Shown one piece after another: positions 1-11,102 of a stretch of 26,319 nt of DNA (its first letter is position 1; each line of letters begins with the position of its first letter). Source of the DNA: Diatrype stigma (taxonomy: Eukaryota > Ascomycota > Sordariomycetes > Xylariales > Diatrypaceae). Under the pieces are notes generated by a model. That model had not been told where the DNA came from. It made no database searches and saw nothing but the letters and a program-made list of their open reading frames with translations. The stretch is taken from the NCBI GenBank assembly GCA_022225965.2, contig JAKJXP020000202.1, positions 1 through 26,319 of the forward strand, in the 5' to 3' direction. The position numbers and the translations under genes were made by a program.

Positions 1-23
1 CCCCCCCCCCCCCCCCCCCCCCC
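1..23. repeat. C homopolymer at the window edge
   Basis: The window opens with 23 consecutive C bases before ordinary AT-rich sequence begins. Together with the A homopolymer at the other end, this suggests the contig was broken or tailed at homopolymer tracts. No biological role can be read from it. Confidence 0.9.
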
Positions 24-125
24 TTATGTACGCATATGTTTGCATTCGCTTTGTAAACACGATTTTATATGGAAATATCTTCGTTTTTCTGATAGCTAAC
101 ATTAGGTATATTACATGCTAATCCC

Positions 126-210
126 AAGCAGCGCCGTCTAAGCAGCGCCGTCTAAGCAGCGCCGTCGAAGCAGCGCCGTTTAAGCAATGCCGTCCTAAGC
201 AGCGCCGCCG
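126..210. repeat. 14-bp tandem repeat, about six copies
   Basis: Six near-identical units of the form AAGCAGCGCCGTCT follow one another, with small substitutions and one 15-bp unit. The array is GC-rich and sits in strongly AT-rich DNA, so it stands out as a minisatellite. It contains no convincing ORF. Confidence 0.85.
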
Positions 211-229
211 CCCCCTTTTTACTTCCCAA

Positions 230-1460
230 CTTATGCCGTTATGTTATTCAATTTATATCTTTTTACGTTATAACATTCTTTTGCCTAGGCATTAAATATA
301 AAAACGAACCAAACGATTGCGAATTTTAATAATAAGCTGGCTAAAAGCATTATTAAGAACTGCAAAAAAGAAAAAAAAAAAGAAAAAAAAGGGTTATTTT
401 AAAACTTAAACCTATCGCTTCTTGTTATCTTATATTCTTTAGCCTATAATTCCCTAATTAGGCTTAGTGCGCAATTTTAACCAATAAGATACGTAAATTA
501 AAAAGGTTAAAAGTTAATAAGAAGCTAATTTAAAACCGTAATCGAAAAGAGGTTTTAAATTAAGTTAAAAAATAATCATAATTTCGGAATTTTTTATAAT
601 ATATAATTATTATATACCGTATAATTGTAATAATTATATCGTTAAAATCGTAAGAATCTTAGCCTTTTAATAACCTATATATTAATAACATATAATTAAG
701 AAACTTATTATTAAATTTAATTTATTTCGATAACGTCGTTTAAAATAAATATATTTCCGCTTAATTCCAGGATTTCAATATTAAACGTACGGAATTATAA
801 CCTATTTCCTAAAAATGGCGTTAAGAAGTACTTAATAATACTTCCGTTAATTACCAGGTTATATACGTATAGGCTAAAAGCTTAGAGAATATACGAATAT
901 CTTTTATTTAATTCCATATATATAGCTGGCAATTTCTTTGCCGCCGTTATATTCCGGCTTTTGGAAAATACCGTCGGAGCGAGCCATATATCCAAAAAAA
1001 GTATCCTAAAAGTTTCATTTTAATACGATATTTTTAAGCCAAGTTATATAGGGATATATAAAAGGTTAAATTTTTAATTCGGTTATATTTTTAGCGTTTC
1101 GAGTTAAAACGTTACTTTGTTTTCGCATAATAATTACCAAAAAATCAAGTTATATTTTTTATTAAACTGCCATTTCTAACGTATATTCGGCTTATCCGTA
1201 CGATGTATTATTATTAAGAAATCGCAAAGTAAATGAAAAAAAAAATCTGGCTATACCAAATTTTTAATTTGGTTACAGGCTTTTTTCGATTGCGGTTTTA
1301 AACTTTAATTTTGAACAACTTTGCAGGTACGTATCTTAATACATACGGGAAATATTCGGAAAGTAAAGATTATACTAAAATTTGCACTAAAAGCTATTAA
1401 CGCAACATGGGTCAAATGCAGCGGGGCTACGCGAAACGCAACTGGCCAAAATTGAGGTCT
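230..1460. repeat. AT-rich gene-free block, probable RIP-degraded repeat
   Basis: About 1.2 kb is very rich in A and T, with many TA steps (runs such as ATATAATTATTATATA) and stop codons in every frame. This contrasts sharply with the GC-balanced genes to the right. In Pezizomycotina such blocks are commonly old transposons mutated by repeat-induced point mutation. No protein remnant is recognisable, so the original element cannot be named. The block probably marks the left limit of the cluster. Confidence 0.6.
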
Positions 1461-1631
1461 AATTCTAAGATAAAGGAGGAGGGGCATGGCCGGGGCTGTA
1501 CTTACAAGCTGGCAGGTACCAAAGAGCTTAGCTCCAGATTTAGCACATAGCCTTCCGACCGTTATAGCCTACCTAAGGTGGCTCCTAAATAGAGCCTCCC
1601 AGCCCTCAATAGAGCTTTACTTACTAGACAA

Positions 1632-1876
1632 TCGCGGCCGCAATTGTTGATAACAAGCCTATAGAGCCACAGTACGTAATTGTTAAGCCTCAGATTAGCT
1701 AGCGCGATATGAGCGCTATGCTTCAGTGGGGTCAAGGCCTGGAAGTAATGCCATATACTGGTTAAGCCCACTAAAAGCGCTAAGCCTTAATACAGTATCC
1801 CTTATATGTCATTTGCTCTTCGCACAAACCTACATACTTCGTAGACATGGGCTATGATCAACAATTGTGGCCGCGA
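1632..1876. repeat. Inverted-repeat pair flanking about 205 bp
   Basis: The 20-base word at 1632-1651 (TCGCGGCCGCAATTGTTGAT) recurs as its reverse complement at 1857-1876 with one mismatch. The spacer is GC-balanced and has no recognisable gene. The arrangement could be the ends of a small non-autonomous DNA transposon or a fragment of a larger element. Target-site duplications were not confirmed. The rest of 1461-2229 shows nothing I can call; the small ORFs there resemble no family. Confidence 0.4.
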
Positions 1877-2229
1877 CCTTCGTACTTAGATGAATACAAC
1901 TCTTATTCTGCCTGTTCTGGCATCCGCATTGTGACCCTACACCATCTATTCATCACACATAGCTGCAGTAATACGCGTGCCTAGGGGAGCCCAGCAAAAA
2001 TCCAACCAGTGATGTACGAGACATCGTTTATAATGCTGGAGAAAGTGGAAATCACGGATCCATCATCCATCCAAAGGTGCATTGCGAACTCCAGCGATTT
2101 GAATAAACTAAACTCTATATCGACATGCGAAAGTCAAAACCCCTTTCTAAATCTAGGGTCATGTTCGCCCCAAGTCTTTATACCTTCTACGATAGTCCAA
2201 ACGAATAGTCAACGTGCCCTCCGCACGCA

Positions 2230-5200
2230 TTACTTAGCCTCCAGTGCCTTGGCCTCCACAAACTCCGCAATGCTCTGCAACGAGCTCTGCTGACTCATGA
2301 GGTCGAGGAAGGGAACGTCGACGCGGAAGACCGCCCAGAACCACGAACGGAACTCGGACGCGATCATGCTGTCGACACCGAACTCGGGCAGCGGCTTGCC
2401 CGCGTCGACCTGGTCGAGCGGCATCAGGATGAGGTTGGAGAAGCGCTTCTTGCCTAGGGCCAGGATGGCCTCGTGCATCGATTCGGCGCTGGCCTCGGGT
2501 GCCAGGGCACCAGCCAGGGAGGCGGGAACGTCTCGGTACCAGGGGGCGGCGGCCGCCGAGGCGGCCGCAGCTGCGCCGCGCGAGCCCGATGCCGCCGCTT
2601 CGCCGACCTCTTTCTCGGCCTGCAGCGAGGCTAGCAGTATGCTGGACCGGGCCTCGACCAGGACGCCGTGGGTGGTGACGTCGAAGCCCCGGGCGCTCAG
2701 CTCGCGCACCGCGGCTGGCTCCAGGCCGGTGAGCATGTGGGCTTCTTCGGCACGGCGGGACGGCTCGCTGGACAGGGCCAGGTCCACGACCTGCAGGAAC
2801 TCGTCCTCGTTGAGGGGCTGGATGCCCTTGCGCAGGAGCAGGGCTTCGATCTCGGGGTTCTCGTGCAGGTAGCCCACCTCGCTGATCATGCCCAGACCGA
2901 CAGACACGCAGGCTAGGCCTCGCGACCGCCGCCAGCGCGCAAATGCATCGAGGAAGCCGTTGGCCGAGCAGTAGTTGCTCTCCGTGGCCGTTCCCACGGT
3001 GCCGGACACCGACGAAGTCAGGAGGAAGAAGTCAAGGTCGTGGCCCTCGAGCGCGTTGTGTAGGTTCCATGTTCCCTGGTACTTGGGGTCGATACCGGTT
3101 CGCCTGTGACATTGCCCGGTTAGTTATTTCATCGCTGGAATATGGAGAGAGAGGGAGGGAGAGAGAGAGAGAACGTACCAAGCCTCATTGGGCATTCGAG
3201 TAAACAGAGCTTCGTGCAGACCCATGGCAGCTTGGACCACGCCGCCGATCTTGAGGCCCATGTTGACACAGTGCTTCACAGCGGCCTCGACGTCAGCCGC
3301 CTGCGAGACATCGCCACGTACTACCTCGGCGGTAGCACCGGACTTCTGCAGCCGCGTGATGAGCTTGCGCGCGCTCGGCTTGTCGGTGCCAGAACGGCCC
3401 AGGAAGACGAAATTGCGGGCGCCGCGGCTGACCATCCACCGACTCACACTGCCGCCCAGGCCGCCCAGGCAGCCGACGAGGAGATAGACCTTATCGGCAT
3501 CGAAGACACTGGTGTAGGTGGCGGGCGCAACGGGGACCTTGGCTTGAGGGTCCTCGAAGGAGATGACGACCTTGCCGATGCGGTCCTTGTTGCCGAAGAA
3601 GCGATAGGCCTGCGGCGCCTGGGTGACGGGGAACACCGTCATGGGCGGGGCCCGGATGTCGCCCGCGCGGTACAGCGCGAGCGTCTCGGCCATCAGGTCG
3701 TCCCAGCGCTGGCGGTGGTAGGCGTCGCGGCTGTAGAACAGCTCCGACAGGTCGAAGGCCGTGAAGGTCACGTTGCGCAGGAAGGCGCGCATGTCCAGCC
3801 GCCCGGCGTCGAGCAGCTCGCGCTTCCCGATCTCGACGAAGCGCCCGAAGTCGGCCAGGCAGCGCTCCCAGCTGTCGTGAAGCATATCGCCGACCAGCGA
3901 GTTGATGATGACGTCGACGCCGCGCCCGCCCGTGGCCGCGTGGATGCCCTTGACGAACGACGACGCCTCGCGCGAGTTGAAGATGTGCGACTCCGGTACG
4001 CCTAGCTCCTCTACTAGATACCTGCGCTTCTCGACCGATGGGCCGCACGTCGTGTATACCGTGGCACCCATGCGCTGGGCCAGGGCGATGGCGGCAACGC
4101 CGAAACCTCCAGACCCGGCGTGGATCAGCACCGACTCGCCCTTGCGGAGGTTTGCCCGGTCTTGCAGCGCATATAGGGCCGTAGCGTAGGCGACGAGCAG
4201 CGTCGGCACCTCGGTGAAGGACTCGGAAGCCTTGAGCGCGTGCACGCAGCCCGTGGGTACCCGCACCGTGGTTCCGATGTGGAACGGCGCATAAGCGACG
4301 ACACGGTCTCCCGTCTTGAGTTTGCTGTTCTTGCTTGGTCCGACGGCAGTCACGACACCAGAGAAGTCAAAGGCTGTCGTCGAGTCGCGAGTCTCTACCC
4401 TCCCGTTCAAGGCGTAGACGTCTTTGGCGTTGAGACTGACTGCTTTCACCTCTATGTCGACATAACCGGGCGGCGGTGGCAAATGCCCTTGGGGTTCGCT
4501 CAGCTGCTGGAAGTACATGGTGTCTGTCACACCCGGACGCCCGATAGTAAGCCGGGCCGGGTTGGCCTCGGCAAGCGTCTTCCTGTCGACGCGCACTGTC
4601 TGGGGATCCAGGCGCTGGCGGAAGAGCGAGTTGGCGTCGAAATCCGGGATATACCTGCTGACCTTCAGGAGACCGTCGGCCGAGATGAACTCGCAGTCGT
4701 CCTTCTCGTACCGGGCGACAAGGGACTCGACCACATTTCCGCACGCGCGGTTGACTTTGGCGGGTTCTGAAAGTTGCTTCTGGGCATGTCCAATGTCCAG
4801 TACCGACCATCGCAGTACGGGCTGCTCCAGCATCAGGGCTCGTGAAAGCCCGTTGGACAGGGTCAGGTTGGGGTTGGGGTCTTCGCTCAACATATCAGCC
4901 CCCGTGATCCACAATAGATCTGTGGCCTTATCCGTGATGGCACGAAGGTTGTCCATGCCCTGCGGCGACATGGTAGGAAGGAATGGGTGTTCAAGCTCGA
5001 CCAGAGAAACGCAGACGTCCGTCTCCTTCACGTTGACGTCGCTAATCTGGCTCAGCTTCACGATGTTGACGTCCGCGATGCCAGCCTTCTCGTGCAGGTA
5101 AACGGCTAGCTTGCTTGCAAACTCGGTAACTTCAGGAGAGGACTCGTCGGCTTGTAGGATCAGGCCATTGCGGCCTTGGAATTGCGTCACCGGCAACGGA

Positions 5201-8200
5201 CGTACGCCGAGGACCACCTGTGCTCCTACGTCAAAGACATCAAGGCCAGCATCCTTCAAGCCTCCGATGGCGGCTTCCGAACTCCGGGCGATGACCATGC
5301 CCCGGTCACTGACTAGCGATTCGATGGCGTCTCGAGTGCTCGCACACGCACCATCGGATGCCAAGGTAGCGTGCTTGGGAATTACGATCACGTCGAAGGG
5401 CCCCTCGACGCCTTCATCCTTGAGCGAGATCTCGCCGTCCTCGTTCAGGACGCCTGCGTTCCAGGACCGGCAGCGCGGGAAAGCCGTGTTGTTACCCAGC
5501 ATGTTGCGCCACAGCTCGGCCTTGTAACCCTGGGCATCGCCGCCGAGTTCAAGCACCTTCATGCGCGGATTCTTGTGGCCGGCGAGGTCTAGGACAGCTC
5601 CGATGATGGCTAGGCTCGGGTCATCGCGGATGTCGGGGTGCTGCCGCGCCACGAAATCGGCCACGTGTGCTTTCAGCGCCGCGGTGCCGGTTTCAGGGTC
5701 CAGTCGCAGGATATCGGGTTTCCACTGCGAAATGGTTAGTGGAGGGAAGGCACACGGAAATTTGGAACAAGGGGCATTTTGAACTCACCTCTATCCTGAG
5801 AGCGGGTTGACGCTGTAAGTACAGTTCCAGTGGGTCACTAGCCAGATCGGCGGTATCGGCTGACGTCGAGGATGTCTGCTGGTAATGCTGAGCAAAGGAG
5901 GTTGCTGACGTCTTGCCCGTGTAGAGGGCGATGCGCGAGTCCTTGAAGTCAAAGACAGGGTGTCCAGTCGCATCTCGGATTGTCTAAAACGCAAGGGGTT
6001 AGCCGGTGCACTTTTACATCTATGGACAAATATGACATGGGGCATTGGTCCTTACTCCGTCGATACGCCTGCTTGAAAAGCCCATGTTCTGCGATATGAC
6101 GTGGATTTCGCCCTCGTCTTTCTCCGTGGCCGTCGACGGGGGTTGAACGTAACACTGGTCCAGGTACACGGGCAGCCAGGTCTTCAGCGATGCCACATGA
6201 CCCGCTGTGCCACTCAGGCAAGCAGCCTGCAAGCCGGCGTCGATGGTGATGGGATGCACGGGGTAGAATTCCTCGAACGTCTTGTAGTCCTGGGCTGGCT
6301 GGGCTAACTTGATGGTGGCGATGGCCTCTGTTCGCTGGCGCGCACTGTCGGTGCGCAGGCTCGTGAGGGACTGGAAGCGAGGACCGAAACAGAGGCCTTC
6401 GTCGTGCCACTTGGAGTACCACTTGGTCATGGAGAGCCACAGATCGAAGGCATCGGTCTCGGCTACCGTAGTGGTATCCTCGAGAGGCAGGTGGTTGTTG
6501 GGGCTGGGGATGACGCGGATGCTGCCGGTGCAGTGCAGCGTGGTCTGGTTCGTCGTCCAGGAGAGCGATGAGATCGAGAAATCGTGCCAGTCGACCGATG
6601 TGTTGGCTCCTGACGTCTTGCGCAGGGACATGGTCGTGTGCAGCTCAAGGTCTTTCATGTTGTTCTCCTCGGGCACAGGGAGGGCTGCGCTGATGTTTAC
6701 GTGCCGCAGCTCAAACCCTGCTTTGGTCTTGCCATCCTTGAGCTGCGGCTTAAGGCCCGTTACTTGTGTTACAGCCTCGATGGCCATGGCTATGTAGCCC
6801 GCGCCTGGGAAGACGACCTGATCCTCGAGCTTGTGATCCTGAATCCAAGGCATCTCGCTCGGCTTCAACACGTTGCGCCACGTAAAGTCAATGCCGTTGC
6901 CCGTCAGGGCTGCTGTTCCTAGAAGCTCGTGGCGCATGTATTTCCGATTTCGCATTTCAACGCTCGGGCGAGGCTCACTCCAGAGCACGCCGCCTGAGTA
7001 GTCCCAAGGATATCGCGGGAGGCCAGACTGCGTCTTAGCGGATAATATTGGGTTGATATGCTCCCATGCCAAGTCATATCCCCGAACGAACAGCGACCCC
7101 GCCAATATCTTCATGCGGAGGTCGGCATCATCATTTCTGATGAGCGTTGACAGGTAGGGTAGACTCTTTTCGTCTTTGGAAATCGACTTGCGAATCTGCT
7201 GGATTGGACCCTTGAGTGCAGAGTGTGGTCCAACCTCGAGTAGCTGCGTCTTCGTCTTTTTCCCTTGTCCTTCGCTTGCCAGCGTGGCGAGTGCCGCGCT
7301 GAACTGGACGGGCTGCTCAAGATTTTGTCGCCAGTAGCGAGCATTGACCGTCGCCGGCGAGTCGATGATGGTCAGCTCATCCGGGTTGTGTCCCACCGAG
7401 GAGAACATCCTGATGTGGTTTTGCTTGCTAAAGCTGGCTCCCTCGTTGTCCTTCAGAACGGGTATGAGGAGATCTTCGTACAGCTGGCCGATCTCTTGCA
7501 TCATGTGCGAGTGGTAAGCACGCCCGCCCGTCTGGAGCTTGCGCACAAACTTCTGTTGGTCCTGTAGTTTTGCGAACAAAGATTCGACGGCGTCCAGACT
7601 CCCGCTCAATGTAACGCTTTCAGGTGAGTTGACGCATGCTACGCGTGCCTGTGCTTCAAGTCCTAGATCGGCAATCAAGTCTTTGGCCGAGTCAGGGCTC
7701 AGTCCAGCCGCCAACATCTGCCCCTGGCTACGTAGTTGGGTGACTGCGTAGCCACGGAAATAGGCAACAAGGATCGCCTGTGAAGCACTGAGCAGTCCGG
7801 CAGCATAGGCCGCCGCAATCTCGCCGGATGAATGGCCTACTGTAGAGGATGGCTTGATCCCCCAGGTGCGTAGCATGTCGACCAGCCCAACCTGAACCGC
7901 TGTGCAGATGGGCTGGCTGCGTGCTACCTCGTTGATCCGGCTCGTTTCGGGCCCATCTAGAAGTGTCTGTTCTAGTGTCCACGACGGCGCGTAAGGTGCC
8001 GGCAGTGCTTGGAGGACTTTGTCAAGCCCTCGGATAGTGTCCCGAAAGCCCAAGTTCTGCCACAGAAGCTCCTTAGCCATGCCGGCGTACTGTGCTCCCT
8101 GACCAGTGAATACGAAGCCGAAAGGAAGTGGTTCGGCTGCTTCACCAGCTTCATCTGTCGTTACCGTCACCTTTCCCGACGCGTCATCCAGCTCAGCCAC

Positions 8201-10095
8201 GACGTAACCGCGGCTTCGGAGGTGATCGCGACCGCTCGAGAGGGTGTGGGCTAAGCTCTGTAGTTTTCCTGCCTCGTTGAATTGTGATGCTATCTCGGAT
8301 ACTCGTTGGACGAGCTCCTTGAGCGAGCGGTTGGACGACGCTGATACCGGAAGAACAAATCTTGAACCGGGCTTTTCCTCCGCGGGTGCATGGCCATCTT
8401 CCTTCGTGTGCTCACCATTGGCATGTATGCCGTTGCCATTGGTAGCGTTCCCATTTGTGTGGATTCCGTTACCGTTGGCATGGCTCCCGTTTGTGTGGCC
8501 ATTACCGTTGGCATGGTTCCCGTTTGTGTGAATGGCGTCACCGTTAGCCTTGACTCCATTCGAAGCTGCGCCATTGAGAGCGCGGGGGATTTGAGGGTTT
8601 TCGCCTAGGAAGCTGTCAACCGACTCGAGGACGACGTGTCCGTTAGCACCACCATAGCCGAAGGAGTTGACACCAGCACGACGCAGTGTCCGCGGCCACG
8701 ACGCAACCTCGGTCGCAATCTTGAGATTGCGCTCTTCAAGCACCACTGCAGCAAGTCATCAAGTTAGATCATTAGATTTGACCAAGTTAAGATATCAGGT
8801 GAAGCAACTCACGTTTTGGGTTAAGCTTCTTCACACCATATGTTGGGGGGATCTGGCCATTTTCGAAAGCCTTGACGACCTTAAGAATCGACGTGAGGCC
8901 GCTCGCTCCCTCGCTGTGCCCTACGTTCGTCTTGACGGAACCAATCAATAGAGGAGGCCCTTCTCGGGGGGAGAAACACCTGCCAACGGCATCGACCTCT
9001 ATAGGATCCCCGACCGGGGTGCCTGTGCCATGGCACTCCACGTAATCAGTCCCAGTAAAGTCCAGGCCAGCCGTCTTGTAAGCCTTGCGTATGACGACCT
9101 CCTGCATCTCGCCGCTGGGCAGCGAAATTCCAGGCGTCTGGCCACTGGCATTAACGGCGCTACCGCGAATGATTGCTCGGATGGGATTCCCATCTCTTCG
9201 GGCAGCCGACAGTCGTTTTATATAGATGGCATTGACACCCTCGGCACGACCGTAGCCGTCCGCGGAGACGTCGAACGTATGACACGTCCCCGTCGGCGAG
9301 AGAACACCACTCTTAGCGGCTCCGATATGAAGTTCCGGGGACATGATCAGATTGGCGCTGGCTACGATAGCGCTATCACAATCCCCGCCATTCAAGGCAT
9401 TCAAGGCCTGGTGGAGGGCGTAGATGGATGAGGAGCATGCTGTGTCCACGGTAAAACTGTACCAGACGTGTAAGTCAACCCCGCCCCAAATAAGTTTGGC
9501 TGTTATCATTCAATCAACATACCTTGGTCCTTGGAGATTAAAAACGTGACTGATCCTATTCGACATAACGGTGGCCCCGGATCCGGTAGCCGTGTATCTA
9601 TGAATGTAGTCGGGATCGCGGGTCTGGCCCGGCTGGTAGTCGACGGAAAAGTTCCCCACGAAGACACCCGTCGTCGAGCCAGCTATGCTTTTCATGCTGG
9701 TCCCAGAGCTCTGCAGGCACTCGAAGACGACCTCGAGCAGCTTCCGCTGCTGCGGGTCCATGTACGTGGCCTCGAGGTTGTTGATACCGAAGAAGGCATT
9801 GTCGAACTCGCGTATATCCTCATTGATAAAATAGCCACCGGGAACATTCGTGCTACCGCTGTGGTTCCCGCCTTTGGGATGGTAGAAGCCATCGATGTTG
9901 TATCGCCCCGGTGGAACGGACCCTTGGGCTGACTTCTGTTGAACGAGAAAATTCCAGAGGTCCTCGGGCGAGGTGATATCGCCGGGAAGGCGACAAGCTG
10001 CAATGGCTGTTAGAGGCAATCTCCTCAGATCATGGTGACGAACTACACGTACCCATTCCCACGATGCATGGTGGATCATCCGCAAGAGCTACCAT
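2230..10095 (-). CDS. Highly reducing iterative type I polyketide synthase (KS-AT-DH-psiMT-ER-KR-ACP)
   Basis: Seven exons (10095-10053, 9997-9523, 9456-8813, 8745-6056, 5983-5789, 5724-3179, 3103-2230) join in frame to 2488 aa; all six introns are GT-AG, 55-75 bp. The start at 10095 gives CIVGMACRLPG at the KS N-terminus. KS has DTACSSS (Cys180), HGTGT (His315) and NVGHSEG. AT has GHSSGE (Ser693). DH has an active-site His near residue 1024, but Asp replaces the usual Gly in its HxxxGxxxxP motif, and a matching HPITIDAG motif. A shortened methyltransferase-like region (about 1370-1530) lacks a proper SAM motif. ER has HAGSGGFG, KR has GCLGGLGG and NYCSAN (Tyr2242), and ACP has GVDSM (Ser2443). 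The chain ends 45 residues after the ACP serine, with no thioesterase, reductase or condensation domain. It should build a largely reduced chain in the cytosol, with tailoring and release by partner enzymes encoded nearby. Confidence 0.96.
3145..3172. repeat. GA/CT microsatellite inside a PKS intron
   Basis: An imperfect (GA)n/(GGGA)n run lies inside PKS intron 6 (3178-3104). On the coding strand it forms a CT-rich tract directly after the GTACGT donor. It does not disturb the reading frame. Length variation here would be neutral unless it affected splicing. Confidence 0.8.
8414..8575 (-). repeat. Coding repeat: Asn-Gly-His-rich linker between KS and AT
   Basis: Within PKS exon 4, residues about 445-498 are built from short repeats of the type NGN, HTNG and HANG. 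At DNA level this is a degenerate minisatellite with a period of roughly 12-24 bases. It lies just after the end of the KS (motif GYGGANGHVVLE) and before the AT linker region. It looks like a disordered spacer that has expanded by slippage. A second low-complexity stretch, Ala-rich, separates KR and ACP near 2530-2590. Confidence 0.85.
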
Positions 10096-11102
10096 CGTGG
10101 CATCTATAGTATAATCGTGTGTCCCTCTTGAGCAGCTGCACCACGGTCACAATAATGTGGCTATCTCTCTCGAACGACTGACTACGACACGGAGGTCAAA
10201 GGTAGTGTGAAGTATAATCTATAATGAAGGCTCACGCGTGAAAGAGGAGATATGGACTGGCCCAGTGGAAGAGCTTAATGGAATATCCTTCCACTTGCAA
10301 CTTTATATATATATTCTCTCGAAGTCGTGGTCGCTGAAGAAACTCTACTCTGGATTGCCAAGCCCCCCCGCAGGCTCCGCCAACTATCTCCCTGCACTCA
10401 TGGCCGCCTACTTGGGTATAGCTATGGTTGGACAACAGAGTTGATCTGACAGTGCTTGTGCGCGTACTGCAATCTGACTCCTGCCTCGTCCGCATCTCGC
10501 AGCTCGCATCCTCTAAGGAACCAAACATCCCCTTCCTACCATACGGCCTTATCACAAGCTATCGCATGCCTTGTTCAGGTCTCGAAGCATTATTGGTGAT
10601 TTTGTCGTTCGTAAACTCTGCAGATGCAAGTAAGCAAGCCAATCCGACCCGAGGCAACCTTCACGTGCATTATCCTGTTAATTCTCGGTATCGCCTCCTT
10701 TTCTCGGCAACAGCCATACGCACCGGGCGTTCACAGAATGAGAATGAGATATCAGGAACGTACTAACCCGGCCTCGATGTCCCTATGCCTGTGAGGCGGC
10801 GAAACCATGGGTCCGAGAGCTCCCGGAGTATAGGTCCCCCGGATGATCACGTAAGAGTTTCCACATGGGGACCCTGCCGTCGTGGAGTTTTGTATACTGC
10901 ATAAGTCCAAACATTTGGCCGCAAGATAGATCATGTATAGACGAAGATTCAAGCTAGGTAGTGATGTCCCGCTGTGCCTGCATATCCCGAAGTATAAATG
11001 CTTACCGTCATTCTAGGGGATATTGGTAGCATTCCAAGCCTAGAACATCATCAGCTGTCGATCGAGATAAACCCTAGCACTTGAAGAACCAATCACGGCG
11101 GT
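10096..11102. promoter_or_regulatory. Shared upstream region of the PKS and SDR1 (divergent)
   Basis: The 1007 bp between the two divergent start codons contains no supported gene. Short TA-rich stretches lie near each start, including TATATATA around 10305-10313 and TATAATCTATAATG around 10211. The divergent layout fits co-regulation of the PKS with its first SDR. I could not identify a specific transcription-factor site. Confidence 0.5.

Noticed and set aside
1..210. Possible telomere or CRISPR-like array at the left end
   Set aside because: The 23 C bases do not form a TTAGGG/CCCTAA repeat. The 14-bp units are directly tandem without spacers, and the setting is fungal, so neither label applies.
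2297..2872. 191-codon plus-strand ORF antisense to the PKS C-terminal exon
   Set aside because: It is a shadow of GC-rich PKS coding sequence. Its composition is Ser/Arg/Ala-rich low complexity with no family motif.
3142..4005. 287-codon plus-strand ORF opposite the PKS KR/ER region
   Set aside because: It is antisense to intact catalytic domains and begins inside the GA microsatellite intron. No motif is seen.
10232..10952. Several 60-112 codon ORFs in the PKS/SDR1 upstream region
   Set aside because: They overlap on both strands, show no motifs and have no plausible intron-linked partners.
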